Source: Saccharum officinarum
Taxonomy: Eukaryota > Streptophyta > Magnoliopsida > Poales > Poaceae
Direction of reading: 5' to 3'
Assembly: GCA_020631735.1 (NCBI GenBank)
Contig: CM036160.1
Span: 5,998,407 to 6,062,406 of the forward strand
DNA: 64,000 nt
Notes under the pieces: model-generated
The model's input: the letters and a program-made list of their open reading frames with translations, nothing else
What the model was told of the DNA's origin: nothing
Databases searched by the model: none
Part shown: in pieces, positions 21,171 through 32,918 of the stretch
Layout of the letters: every line of letters begins with the position of its first letter
Numbering within the stretch: position 1 is the stretch's first letter
Position numbers and translations under genes: made by a program

Positions 21171-22063
21171 TAAAAGTGCATCTAGCCCTTTAGTGGGTTT
21201 TGGATGATTGAATGACAACGTGATTAAAGAACTAACCCGTTTGCTAAGTGTGGACATGTATTAGGTTATCTCATAGGTACTTAATGAAAGCCAAAATGAT
21301 GTGTTGTTATATAAACAATCTAGTTCAAGCACAAGACAACAATGCAAATGGAATTCATGCAAATGCTTATTTATTGTGGGATTTCCATGTACTATGTGAA
21401 AGCAAGCTCGTGAGTATTAGTTAATGAGACATGAGGGATTGCATATGGAATGGTCTCATATTTGAAGCTTGCTAAATTGAAATGAAAAAGATAACAATAC
21501 ATATGAATGGATGATTCAACACAAGATGTGACTTAATGGCTTGAGATGGTGAAGATAGCAAGGAAAGGCTTCGAGGTACTAAGCAAGGGTGAAGGGCAAG
21601 CGATGGCTTGGCAGCCGAAGAACCTAGCTAGGGTGAAGAAGAAAGTACTTGCATTTAGTTGAGGTACTAATCAAGCTAAGATGGTCATATTGATGTGAAG
21701 GATCAAATCTATATTGGACAAGTTGATTAAAGTGACTTGATGCATTTGGAGTCATTCATATTTGATGAATGGAATCAAGTCACGTGCTCAAGATGGCTAT
21801 GCTCAAGTGACAAGATCAATATTGACATGTTGGCACCCTCACTTGATGAAGATTGAAAGACATGGCATCAATTTAAAGAAGATCAACTCAAAAGGTTTAA
21901 TTTCTTTTTTCTTTTGATCATGAGTTAATAGGTATGCCGTACTATTAAGAGGGATGCAAGTTTAGGTGGTCTGAGGAAGATAGAGTACTCAAGCATAATA
22001 ATAAAATCAAAAGAGAGACACTCTAGCACTTCACGAGCACGTAGAATAGTTTTGATGACTTTT

Positions 22064-22420
22064 GGTGTCGGAAGTCCCGACGTATGTTGAGAGTCCCGAC
22101 GGTCGGAAGTGCTGACTTGTGCCGGGAGTCCTAACGTCCAGTCACTTAGCCTGTGCGGTGACTGAGGACGTCGGAAGTCCTGATGTGAGTCGGGAGTCCC
22201 GATGGTCAGGAGTCCCGACCCTCGCTAGGAGTCCCGACGCCAGGCCCTTCGGCTCGCTCTGCTGACTGCTGCGTCGGGAGTCCCGACAGTCAGCAGTCCT
22301 GACATAAGTCGGAAGTCCCGACGTTGTCCTTTGCGTAGTGTTTCTTTACCTTGCATGAACAGTGTTTTCTATATACATCGGTAGTCCCGAGATCTACGTC
22401 AGCAGTCCCGACGTAGATCT
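22064..22420. repeat. Palindromic minisatellite GTCGGGAGTCCCGAC in the 5' LTR
   Basis: About a dozen copies of a near-palindrome with core TCGGRAGTCCCGA are separated by variable short spacers, just upstream of the TATA-like region. The arms GTCGGG and CCCGAC pair around a short AGT centre. The cluster recurs at 30400-30725 in the 3' LTR with about 35 fewer bases. Confidence 0.85.
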
Positions 22421-23130
22421 GAACGGTTAGATTTTGCCTTAGAGTATATATACCCCTCTCCTCATTTCTAACCGTTGCCCCACTCATTCTTTGCTTACTA
22501 ACTCACGGCCAAAACATCTCTCAAGCATTCAAGAGCTCTCTCTCCTCTCCCCTTTGCTCCTAACTTCGATTCCCCACTGATTTGAGTGATAGGATAGTGG
22601 ATTGAGTGAGAAAATCATCCTTGCAAGCTTGAGCACTTGATTTCTTTGTCAAGATGGTTGGATTTGCGTCTATTACTCTTGGGTTCTTGGAACCCTAGCC
22701 GGCTAGGCATCGCCCAAGAGCTTCCATCTTGTGGAAGAGCCTTGGGAAGTTTGTATTACCCTTGATTTCTAGTGAAGAAACTCAAGTGACCTTTGTGGTA
22801 TCCTTGAGTGAGGCAAGGAGTTGGAAGAGACTCCGACCAAAGTGGTCACCCCAACAACAAGGACGTAGGAGCTCCTTTGTGGGGCTGCCGAACCTCAGGA
22901 TAAATTCTTGTCTCCTGCGTGCTTGTTGTTGTTGTGATTTGCTCGAAATTACTTGTATTTGGTTGTCTTCCTCTCTCTAGCTATTTCTTAGGATTTGGGT
23001 CTCGATCTACGGAGTGGTGGCTTATCAACATCAAGAGAGTGACCCAACACCTTACCTTACCACTAGGAAGTGGGTTTGTAAGTTATCGGCATCACAAAGT
23101 TCATTTTAGCACTTGTAGTTCATTTCCTAT

Positions 23131-23280
23131 AGGGGTCGGAAGTGCTGAAAGTTTACGTTAGAAGTTCTGACCCAAACTGTCGGGACTTCTGACATGTCGG
23201 AAGTTCTGACCCAAACGTCGGGACTTCTGACACATCAGGAGTTCTGACCCAAACTATCAAGACTTCCGACATTAACTGAC
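23131..23280. repeat. Second palindromic cluster near the 5' LTR end
   Basis: Alternating GTCGGAAGTTCTGACCCAAAC and GTCGGGACTTCTGACA units lie downstream of the probable transcription start. The counterpart is 31436-31573 in the 3' LTR. Confidence 0.8.
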
Positions 23281-23502
23281 TAGTGCATTTTGATTCAACT
23301 CTTTGGTTGCCGCTGTTTGGCTCCCTAGGTTTTTCTAGTATCTTTTATATACTTTGTGGCTAACTTGTGAGGGGTTGTATTACTCTGATTTGGAGTTTCC
23401 ATTTTGGAAACTCCTATTACTAATTGTTTCCGCTTTAAAAGGTGTTGATTTTTCAGAAATGCCTATTCACCCCCCTCTAGGCGACATCCTAGATCCTTTC
23501 AA

Positions 23503-23518
23503 TTGGTATCAGAGCGAG
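23503..23518 (+). other. Primer-binding site of the gag-only copia element
   Basis: TTGGTATCAGAGCGAG lies directly after the LTR and is complementary to initiator tRNA-Met. Confidence 0.85.
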
Positions 23519-23554
23519 GTTCTTACCTAAAGCTTCACCGCGCGTGAGAAAAGG

Positions 23555-25547
23555 ATGTCGACGCCTATCAAGTTGGAGCCGATGCTCCTCCAAAATAATG
23601 GTTCAAACTTTCTACCTTGGTCAATTCATGTACTCAATGCTTAGAGATATTAGTCCTCTTGTTGAGCATATTGTGTTTGCAAGCATACCTCTTCCTATAG
23701 TTGATTGGAGCAACTATAAGAATTTATCAAAAGAGGAAGAAATATGCGTGCAACTCAATGCTCAAGCTATTAATATCATTTTGAGTACATTGAGTGCAGA
23801 GGTTCAAGATGAGGTGATATTCAATGGACAACCACCTCCTGAGAGTGCTCATCTCATTTGGACCAAACTCGTTGAGGTATATGGAAAATCCAAATGTGAT
23901 GATGCACTTGAGGTCGAGTCAATGGAAAATATGTCCATTATGTCTTCATGCAGCTAAGGAGCCTCATAAGACCTCAAGAGCGTCGAGCCGGAGCAAGAGG
24001 TGCAAGCTGAGGCGACTGCGCTATCTGCAAGCACATACCGGACGTGTCCGGTATCCCTACCAAATGTGTCCGGTATGGCTGAGGCAGCCGGACAGCAGGC
24101 AGTCTGTGATGATGAGGCTCAAGCCTGGTGGCGGCCAAGTGATGAGTCAACCTCAGTATCTCATGATACTCATCACTTGTGTCTCATGGCCAAGAAAAGC
24201 AAGAAGAAGGCTAGCAAGAAAGATCAAGCCAAGGAGATAGCACGAGTAGATGATCAAGAAGAGAGTGATATTGAAATTGAAGATAGCTACACTCTTGATC
24301 ATCTAAGCAACAAAGACAAGCTCATTCTCATGAAGCTAGTTGAGAAGAATGATGAGCTAGAGGAAGAGAATGAGAAACAAGAGCAATCACTTCAAAATCA
24401 AGAAAAGTTTCTCATCTCCAAATTGCAAGAGCTAAAGGCCATAAATGAGATGTATGAAAAATTATCAATTGAGCATGCTTTAGTTACTAACTCCTCTTCT
24501 AGTGTTTCACAACTAGAGAAGGAAAACTTTGAGCTCAAGGCAAAATTAGATGAACTCTCAAGCAAATATAATGTGCTACAAGCAAACTATGTTCATCTCA
24601 AGTGCTCTCATGAAGAATTAGTAGAATCAAGCATCATGCTTGAGGTGGCTCATGAGGTTGTGATTACAACGGTAAAATCATCTCAACCTCCCACTCACAC
24701 ACTCACTTGTACACAATCTCAATTGAATATTTCTTGTGCTAATGAGTGTGCTTCTCAAGCAAGCCAATCTTCGATTGAGCAAAAATTTATAGAAAATGTA
24801 GAGCTTAAGGAAGAAGTGGAAAGGCTAAGAAATGATGTGATTCGATTGAAGGGTAAGGAGAGAGCACAACCTTCGCAAGATAACCGTGTTAACATGGTGA
24901 AGAAGCTTGAGAAGGGTTCAAACCTTGCTTCCTCCAAATCCCAACAAAAGAATCACATTTCAAGCAAGGCCAACACAACCAAGAGCAAGAAACATGGAAA
25001 AAGACTATGCTATGGTTGTGGAGTGAATGGACATGAGATTACCATGTGTCCACACAAGAGTTGGGCCGACAAGTGTGAAGTGGCCGATCAAACGGCCTCA
25101 AACAAGTTGGCCAACCAAAGGAAAAGTGATGGACAAAGCACTTATCTCATGTGCAAGAAGTTGGGGCATCCAACCAAGAAATGCCCAATGTACAAGGAGG
25201 CAAGAAAGGAAGCCCAAGTTGCAACAAGAAGATGCTATGGATGCAATGAGATGGGCCACAAGGTTGATGGATGTCCATACAAGCAAAACAAGCATAGAGC
25301 AAACAAAGGTCGCATATGCTATGCTTGTGGAAGAAAGGGGCATCTAAGCTATGATTGCCCAAATGGTAACATCCCTAAGCCGAACACATTTGTTTATGAT
25401 AATATACTTAGGAAGACCACAAATGGAATTAGCACTAGCAAGGTGATGTGTTCACCACAAACTAGTACTAAGGCCATTTGGGTGCCTAAGCACTTGTTGA
25501 CTAACCCAAAAGGATCCAACAAGAGTTGGGTACCAAAATGTGCTTAG
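23555..25547 (+). pseudogene. Copia-type gag with coiled coil and four zinc-knuckle-like motifs, broken near its start
   Basis: An ATG at 23555 opens MSTPIKLEPMLLQNNGSNF, typical of copia gag, but a frame change near 23640 and a stop at 23957 interrupt the N-terminal capsid-like part. From about 24000 one open frame runs 515 residues. It has a lysine-rich stretch, a long coiled coil (roughly residues 95-300), then four knuckle-like motifs: CYGCGVNGHEITMC, YLMCKKLGHPTKKC (first Cys replaced by Tyr), CYGCNEMGHKVDGC and CYACGRKGHLSYDC. It ends WVPKCA. Knuckles of this type bind nucleic acid in retroelement particles. The 515-residue frame could still be translated alone; the N-terminal part cannot be joined to it. 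Confidence 0.75.
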
Positions 25548-28500
25548 GTTGATAATGTAGGTACTTGGTGGTGAGATGAAAGCTTCGGGGTGGTTGAGCA
25601 AGCAAATTGAAAATATTCACTCAATCTATCAATCAATTCTTATCATAATCTCATATATGGTTGACCTGAAGATAAATCAATGACCATATCGTTTACTTCA
25701 TCTCTACCATTGGTAACAAGTACCTAAAGACCTTATAGGATAGCCACTTTGTGTTTAGTGCTCAATGGCTCACAAATAAGCATATTTGTGAAATAATTAG
25801 AAGTGACTAATTAGTTTTATTTAATCATTATCATATTTGCCATGTGATGCTTTTAATGGCTCTCTAGTAGAGCAATGCATTTGTTCAGATGCAGGCATAC
25901 AAGAAGTACTAGAGCTAAAACGAAGAATCACAAGCAGCACTTCGATTGTTTCTGTCCTGCGCCTACCAGACGTGTCCGGTATGGCCAGGGTAGAAAGGAA
26001 AAGTGTTTATGTTCTTCACATGCCGGACGTGTCCGGTATGTCTACCGGACGTGTCTGGTATGGCAGGAACCAGAGCACTAATTGGGATGCAATTGAGGTT
26101 TGATCCATATGATTTCATATATCCTTAATTTGCTCAGAAGCTTGTGATCTATCAAACCTAAGTGGGTTGTGAGTATGTCTCAACGAAATTTAAATATGGC
26201 AAATTACTTTGTGTTGGTCAAAATAGAAAATTGACTCCCAAATTCTTAAAAGAATAAAGTGCTTGTTGAAAGTCATTCAAATTATTTATGGTACTTATTT
26301 AGGGGAGCTCAGTTTCTATTTTGCACCATTGTGGACTAACAAATTTATCTAGCATTACTTGTAGTCCTTTAGATGAAAATTGATTTCATATATGGTATGA
26401 TTATTTGACAAGTGAGGTCAACATGATGTTGTCATGCCATGTATTATCTCAGTGGTGATATTGTGGGCTCAAGGCAAAGGTATGTATTTACATACATGCA
26501 TTGTAAGTGCATCGAAGGCCCTTTTATATGCTAGTGTGTGCATTTGTGTGATATATGATAGATGTTTTTTGGGTCTTTGTGACCTAGTCATGTCATATTA
26601 TGATTATTGCTACCCTTGGTTGATTTTTGCCTAATCACATGTGACATGGTTCTCTCAAGTCCATAAAAATCCCTATATCCATCTAAAATCTCTCTCAAGT
26701 TTTTGAAAATCATAAATTTGCCAAATATTCAAAAAGGAGAAAATCAATTCTTGGCTAATTCATGTCCACTAAGTGAGAATCCTAAGCCTATTTCAATTGA
26801 TACAAATATTATGCCTAGGAAGGTTTGTTATGGTACCTTATTGATTAGTATTGCAAAAAAACGCTATTCATACTAAGACTATGCCTAAGTATGTTGCGTC
26901 TAACATGAGAGGACCCAAACTAGTTTGGGTACCATCGAAAAGTGAATGATCGTTTGTAGGTACCATGGCATTGGAGACTTGATTCAATGGAATTATTATT
27001 GTTCATCTTATGTTGAGTCAAGTATTGAAACCTAGTGCAATTCTATCCCAATGCCAAGTCAAAATTGAGTGAAGTCCATATGCTATCAACATACAAGTGT
27101 CATATTCAAGTTGTGGGAATTTATTGATATATTTGAAGGCCTGCAAATAAGTGGAGTTGAAGCTTGCAAAGATGATCATAAGCTATCAAGGTATATCTCT
27201 TGTTGATCAAAGTTTATTTGGGTGCATATGAGTTAATTGAATTGGATATATATGCATATGTTGCTTGCTATGAGATGTTTGAATGGATTAAATGCTTAAG
27301 TAATCAAGTTTGAAGTTGGTTTGATTGGATATATTCATAAGATTTCTTCTAGTAAGTGGTTTGAATGGACATATGTCTTGTGAGAGTATTCAAACAAGTT
27401 GATTTCAAGTTTGGTTCAATTTGAAGAAAAATAGCTCAATTATTAAAATCGTTCTAATATTAAAAATCTGAGGTAGCAGTGATCATAGACATGTTTGAGT
27501 AGCCAAATCTATTTGTATTGGCTTGAAATTTGGTCTGCATGCTCTACACTTATGGTATTAGTTGCTGTGCAAATTTCATGAGATTTGGATAAGTGATACT
27601 TCGGATTTAGAGTAGATCTTGTCAACTATAGTGCAGCAGTTTTCAGCATGTAGCAGTGTGGAAAGATATGAAATCTAGTAGCAATAAAGAAGTCAAAAGA
27701 AGCTAAAATTTTTACAGCTACTAGAAGACTTAGTGTGTCACATCTTCATCAAATTTCATGGTTTTTGGATATGTACTTTGGGAGATATGATTTATTCTTT
27801 AAAGAGTACAGAATCTGCCAGGAAAATGAAAATTATTGGATTGATCAAAAGTCATTTAGATGCAAAGGTCCCCAAATTAGAATCATATCTATAAGTGATT
27901 GAGGTACCTATGTTTTGGTTTTGGTTTGAGATAGAAGCATGACAAATGATGAATACAAGACAATTTGTTTAAAGAGTGTATCTGGTACGCATTTGGTACT
28001 CAAGCTAGAGATCAAGACTAAGATCAAGATGAAGATGAAGTTTAAGTTCTAGTAATAATTGGAGATCTTTTGATAGAAACAAAAGGACTTAAACAAGTAG
28101 AAAGAAAATAACTTAAAGAAGGATTCAAAGTTATTTATCAAATTAAGTCCAACAATATGGATCAATCAAACAAAATCTTTCAAGTGGATCAAGTGGTTTT
28201 CTTTCAAGTTATTTCAAGTGAGTATCAAGGATGGTTCTTTGGAGAGAGGTCACTTCACCCTAGGCTTGGATGGCTAAAATTGAAGTGGTAATCTAAAGGG
28301 ACATTTGAGGTACTTGGTTGAAGAAAATCAAGAGATTAGTCTAGAAAGCAAGCAACACCCAAAAGAGAACAAGTCATGAAATTTCAAGTGGTATCATGAA
28401 ATTTCAAGTGGTATTACAAGTGGTGCATCTTTTAGTTCTCTCAAGCAAGCAATGATCAAAGAAGAAGCAAGCCAACCACAACAAGAAGAGTGCACTTGAT

Positions 28501-29492
28501 CATTAGTGATTCTCAATTCATATGGGTGAATAATAGGAATTCAAAGAATTGGTATCTATTGGTCTTCACCAAGCTTATAATTGGACTTCATGGTGCTATT
28601 GGAGAAATGAATTGAAATATATATGACTATCTTCCTCTCCAATATAGCAAAGGTATCATTGTATTGTGCATGATCATTTTTCATCCCTTACTAGTATGCG
28701 GTTAGTGCATATAGTACATGCTTATAGGATCATGCATTACAAATGAAAATTTTTTAAATTCATAGACTACCACTATTGCTTGAATGATTATATGATCTAG
28801 TGGTTAGTGTATGAGTTTGTTCATGAGCTAGTAAACCCATGTACTTGATCTATTTTGAATTGCAAACAAGTGACAAGTACAACCTCTTTAAGATGACAAA
28901 GGGGGATAGTTTAATACAAAGGGAGAGATTAGTACAAAGTTTGAACCTTAAGCACCCTTTGTGCTTTGTGTGACAGCTTGTAGCCCCTTTGTCCTTAGTA
29001 TGTCGTTGTTGGACCTTTATGGTGATAGATGATAAAGGGGGAGAGAGACTGATTAAAGCTTCAGGATAGTTTCAGTTGCTTTATCTATGTATCTCTTGAG
29101 ACATGATCTTTATTTATTTTTTTAGTGGCTTGTGGTCTTGAGAAAATGTGTAATGAGTGCTATGTGTGAATTACATGTGTTATATTTATTTTCATAAGGA
29201 CTATGCATGCTAGAATGAAAATATTTGATGTGATGCCTTTATATTTATTCTTGTGTGATATATTATGTCATATGCATCATGGTTTCACTTTGTCACACAC
29301 ATGCACCCCACGGATGCAATAATTTAGGGGGAGTCTCCTATATGTTTTAGTATGTGCAATTGACATTTGAGGTCATTTTGTGAATTCTAATCATAAGCAC
29401 ATATTAAGGGGGACCTCTCATAAATCATTGAACCCAAAAGTTTAAATGTTTATATCATTTTGTAAGCTTTAATCAAGTTGTCATCAATCACC
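25548..29492 (+). other. Non-coding internal region of the gag-only element
   Basis: Nearly 4 kb of AT-rich sequence with no supportable gene. It holds a second cluster of CCGGAC palindromes (25970-26065) and, near 26905-26945, a short frame ending RGPKLVWVPSKSE, a second copy of the gag-end style motif. GGGGGA-type purine runs appear at 28905, 29036 and 29327. No reverse transcriptase or integrase motifs were seen in any frame. Confidence 0.6.
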
Positions 29493-29506
29493 AAAAAGGG
29501 GGAGAT
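29493..29506 (+). other. Polypurine tract of the gag-only copia element
   Basis: AAAAAGGGGGAGAT lies directly before the 3' LTR and is the expected plus-strand primer. Confidence 0.85.
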
Positions 29507-31801
29507 TGAAAGTGCATCTAGCCCTTTAGTGGGTTTTGGATGATTGAATGACAACGTGATTAAAGAACTAACCCGTTTGCTAAGTGTGGACATGTATTAG
29601 GTTATCTCATAGGTACTTAATGAAAGCCAAAATGATGTGTTGTTATATAAACAATCTAGTTCAAGCACAAGACAACAATGCAAATAGAATTCATGCAAAT
29701 GCTTGTTTATTGTGGGATTTCCATATACTATGTGAAAGCAAGCTCGTGAGTATTAGTTAATGAGACATGAGGGATTGCATATGGAATGGTCTCATATTTG
29801 AAGCTTGCTAAATTGAAATGAAAAAGATAACAATACATATGAATGGATGATTGAACACAAGATGTGACTTAATGGCTTGAGATGGTGAAGATAGCAAGGA
29901 AAGGCTTCGAGGTACTAAGCAAGGGTGAAGGGCAAGCGATGGCTTGGCGGCCGAAGAACCTAGCTAGGGTGAAGAAGAAAGTACTTGCATTTAGTTGAGG
30001 TACTAATCAAGCTAAGATGGTCATATTGATGTGAAGGATCAAATCTATATTGGACAAGTTGATTAAAGTGACTTGATGCATTTAGAGTCATTCATATTTG
30101 ATGAATGGAATCAAGTCACGTGCTCAAGATGGCTATGCTCAAGTGACAAGATCAATATTGACATGTTGGCACCCTCACTTGATGAAGATTGAAAGACACG
30201 GCATCAATTTAAAGAAGATCAACTTAAAAGGTTTAATTTCTTTTTTCTTTTGATCATGAGTTAATAGGTATGCCGTACTATTAAGAGGGATGCAAGTTTA
30301 GGTGGTCTGAGGAAGATAGAGTGCTCAAGCATAATAATAAAATCAAAAGAGAGACACTCTAGCACTTCACGAGCACGTAGAATAGTTTTGATGACTTTTG
30401 GTGTCGGAAGTCCCGACGCATGTCGGAAGTCCTGACGTCCAGTCACTTAGCCTGTGCGGCGATTGAGGACGTCGGAAGTTCCGACGTGAGTCGGGAGTCC
30501 CGACGGTCAGGAGTCCCGACCCTCGCCAGGAGTCCTGACGCCAGGCCCTTCGGCTCGCTCTGCTGAGTGCTGCGTCGGGAGTCCCGACAGTCAGCAGTCC
30601 CGACATAAGTCAGAAGTCCCGACGTTGTCCTTCGCACAGTGTTTCTTTACCTTGTGTGAACAGTGTTTTCTATATACGTCAGCAGTCCCGAGATCTACGT
30701 CAGTAGTCCTGGCGTAGATCTGAACGGTTAGATTTTTCCTTGGAGTATATATACCCCTCTCCTTGTTTCTAACCGTTGCCCCACTCATTCTTTGCTTACT
30801 AACTCATGGCCAAAACATCTCTCAAGCATTCAAGAGCTCTCTCTCCTCTCCCCTTTACTCCTAACTTCGATTCCCCACGGATTTGAGTGATAGGATAGTG
30901 GATTGAGTGAGAAATCATCCTTGCAAGCTTGAGCACTTGATTTCTTTGTCAAGACGGTTGGATTTGCGTCTATTACTCTTGGGTTCTTAGAACCCTAGCC
31001 GGCTAGGCGTCGCCCAAGAGCTTCCATCTTGTGGAAGAGCCTTGGGAAGTTTGTATTACCCCTGATTTCTAGTGAAGAAACTCAAGTGACCTTTGTGGTA
31101 TCCTTGAGTGAGGCAAGGAGGTGGAAGAGACTCCGACCAAAGTGGTCACCTCAACAATGAGGATGTAGGAGCTCCTTTGTGGGGCTGCCGAACCTCGGGA
31201 TAAATTCTTGTCTCCCGCGTGCTTGTTGTTGTTGTGATTTGCTCGAAATTACTTGTATTTGGTTGTCTTCCTCTCTCTAGCTATTTCTTAGGGTTTGGGA
31301 CTCGATCTACGGAGTGGTGGCTTATCAACATCAAGAGAGTGACCCAACACCTTACCTTACCACTAGGAAGTGGATTTGTAAGTTATCGGCATCACAAAGT
31401 TCATTTTAGCACTTGTAGTTCATTTCCTATAGGGGTCGGAAGTGCTGAAAGTTTGCGTTGGAAGTTCTGACCCAAACTGTTGGGACTTCTGACACGTCGA
31501 AAGTTCTGACCCAAACATCGGGACTTCTGACACGTCGGGAGTTCTGACCCAAACTGTCGGGACTTCCGACATTAACTGACTAGTGCATTTTGATTCTACT
31601 CTTTAGTTGCCGATGTTTGGCTCCCTATGTTTTTCTAGTATCTTTTATATACTTTGTGGCTAACTTGTGAGGGGTTGTATTACTCTGATTTGGAGTTTCC
31701 ATTTTGGAAACTCCTATTACTAATTGTTTCCGCTTTGAAAGTTGTTGATTTTTCAGAAACACCTATTCACCCCCCTCTAGGCGACATCCTAGATCCTTTC
31801 A
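29507..31801 (+). repeat. 3' LTR of the gag-only copia element
   Basis: It starts TGAAAGTGCATCTAG and ends CCTAGATCCTTTCA, followed by the GGGTC duplication. It is very similar to the 5' LTR along its length. The main difference is a deletion of about 35 bases inside the palindromic cluster. Confidence 0.92.
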
Positions 31802-31806
31802 GGGTC

Positions 31807-32280
31807 TCCGCAGGACAGGACGGAGATTAGGAAATAATGGGCCGTCGTTCGAAGCCCAACAGGGGCAAGGCGGTTTCAGAAGAGGTTCCTCGAAGAGACC
31901 CTGTTGGCATACCTGGAAAGTAGGATATACCTTGAATATGCTGCCACCGTCACGGGGCATTTTTGTATTTGCATCTTTGTAGTAAGTGTCGCCCTATAAA
32001 TAGGGGTGGTGTAAATGATGTAAAGGAAGGTTTGTGAATACACTAATGAAACCCTAACATTGCCTGGTCCCACTCGGCACGCCTCCCGACTACCTCTGCA
32101 CAAGGCACCGCTTGGGCGGAGGTCCAACGCTTATCGTGCCTACTGGAAACCAACTCTGAGTTTGTACCCATGCCTCCTCTAGTCGAAGCCCTCCGCCCCA
32201 GAGCGGAACCTTCGACCCCTATAGCAGGCTTGCTCCTCTCTCACCCTCACTCTCTCTGTCGGGAACCTAAGTTCCCAACA
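31807..32280 (+). repeat. LTR, right portion (continues from 21170)
   Basis: It resumes after the nested element with TCTCCGCAGGACAGGACGG. It includes CCTATAAATAGGGGTGG (TATA box near 31994) and a leader that ends CGGGAACCTAAGTTCCCAACA. The last bases CCCAACA mirror the first bases TGTTGGG at 20524. Together the two parts make an LTR of about 1.1 kb. No 5-bp duplication is visible across it, consistent with its being one LTR of an element whose other end is lost. Confidence 0.75.
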
Positions 32281-32918
32281 GTAGACAGTAAATCTATCAT
32301 GCACTCTGCACTTGTACCCAAGCTGCAGCTGCCACACGTACGTTATTCGCTGCTTTCATCGCCGGCCATTGTCTGATCTATTACAATTGGGGCATGCTGT
32401 CCCTCGAAATTGGTTTTGAAGTAGTGGCCGGTACAAGTGGCATGAGCGAGCAGCGCAGCGAGTACCGTACCCTGGCACAACTTTTATTTAGGCCCTGTTC
32501 TCAAAAGACAAGCTTAAAGTACTGTTCGCTGATTTGTTGTGAGAGAAAAATACTACTCCTTAGCTGAAAAAGTAGGGCTGAAAAGACAAGTGTTCCAGAA
32601 TTTAATCAGTTTGGTGTGCATGTTTCTTTTTTGGACATCTAGCTGATACTATTTTTGTGGTGCACCAAACGCCCATGTGCCTACTTATGATCACCCAAGC
32701 CATATCAGCTCCTTTTTTTTTTGAAACAAAGCCATATCAGCTCCTTCTCCAAGATCTACTATGCGAAGTTGTTTTACTAAAAGTTTGTCCAAACCAGTTT
32801 TAATTAGCTCTATCAGTGAAACTGCTTGTAGAGCCAAAGCTAAAAAAAACTACATCATAGTGAAGCAGCAAAGTTGTACCAAACGGAACCTAACATTAAC
32901 ACCACCACGCCACACTGC
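32281..32918. other. Intergenic, with MITE-like sequence
   Basis: No gene. About 32492-32605 (AGGCCCTGTTCTC, GTACTGTTCGCTGATTTGTTGTGAGAG, GCTGAAAAGACAAG) matches the grass hAT-type MITE style seen again at 33848-33960. A second MITE-like piece with ACCAAACGGAACCTAA lies at about 32812-32894. Confidence 0.5.

Larger units (their letters stand above)
21171..23501 (+). repeat. 5' LTR of the gag-only copia element
   Basis: It starts TAAAAGTGCATCTAG (TGAAAG in the 3' copy) and ends CCTAGATCCTTTCA. A TATA-like TATATATACCCC lies near 22445, followed by a pyrimidine-rich leader. It contains two clusters of near-palindromic repeats (22064-22420 and 23131-23280). Confidence 0.9.
21171..31801 (+). mobile_element. 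Complete gag-only copia-type LTR retrotransposon (10.6 kb, TR-GAG-like)
   Basis: Two LTRs of 2331 and 2295 bp bound the element and exact GGGTC duplications flank it (21166-21170 and 31802-31806). The first LTR base pair reads TA instead of TG, a single change. Internally there is a tRNA-Met primer site, a gag with zinc knuckles (23555-25547), then about 3.9 kb with no frame longer than about 90 residues, and a polypurine tract. No protease, integrase, reverse transcriptase or RNase H was found, so it must depend on another element. Plant elements with terminal repeats and only gag have been named TR-GAG. It is inserted in the LTR 20524-32280. Confidence 0.85.

Noticed and set aside
22064..22420. 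Regularly repeated palindromic motif, superficially like a CRISPR array
   Set aside because: Spacing is irregular, units are imperfect, the same array is in both LTRs of a retrotransposon, and the genome is eukaryotic.
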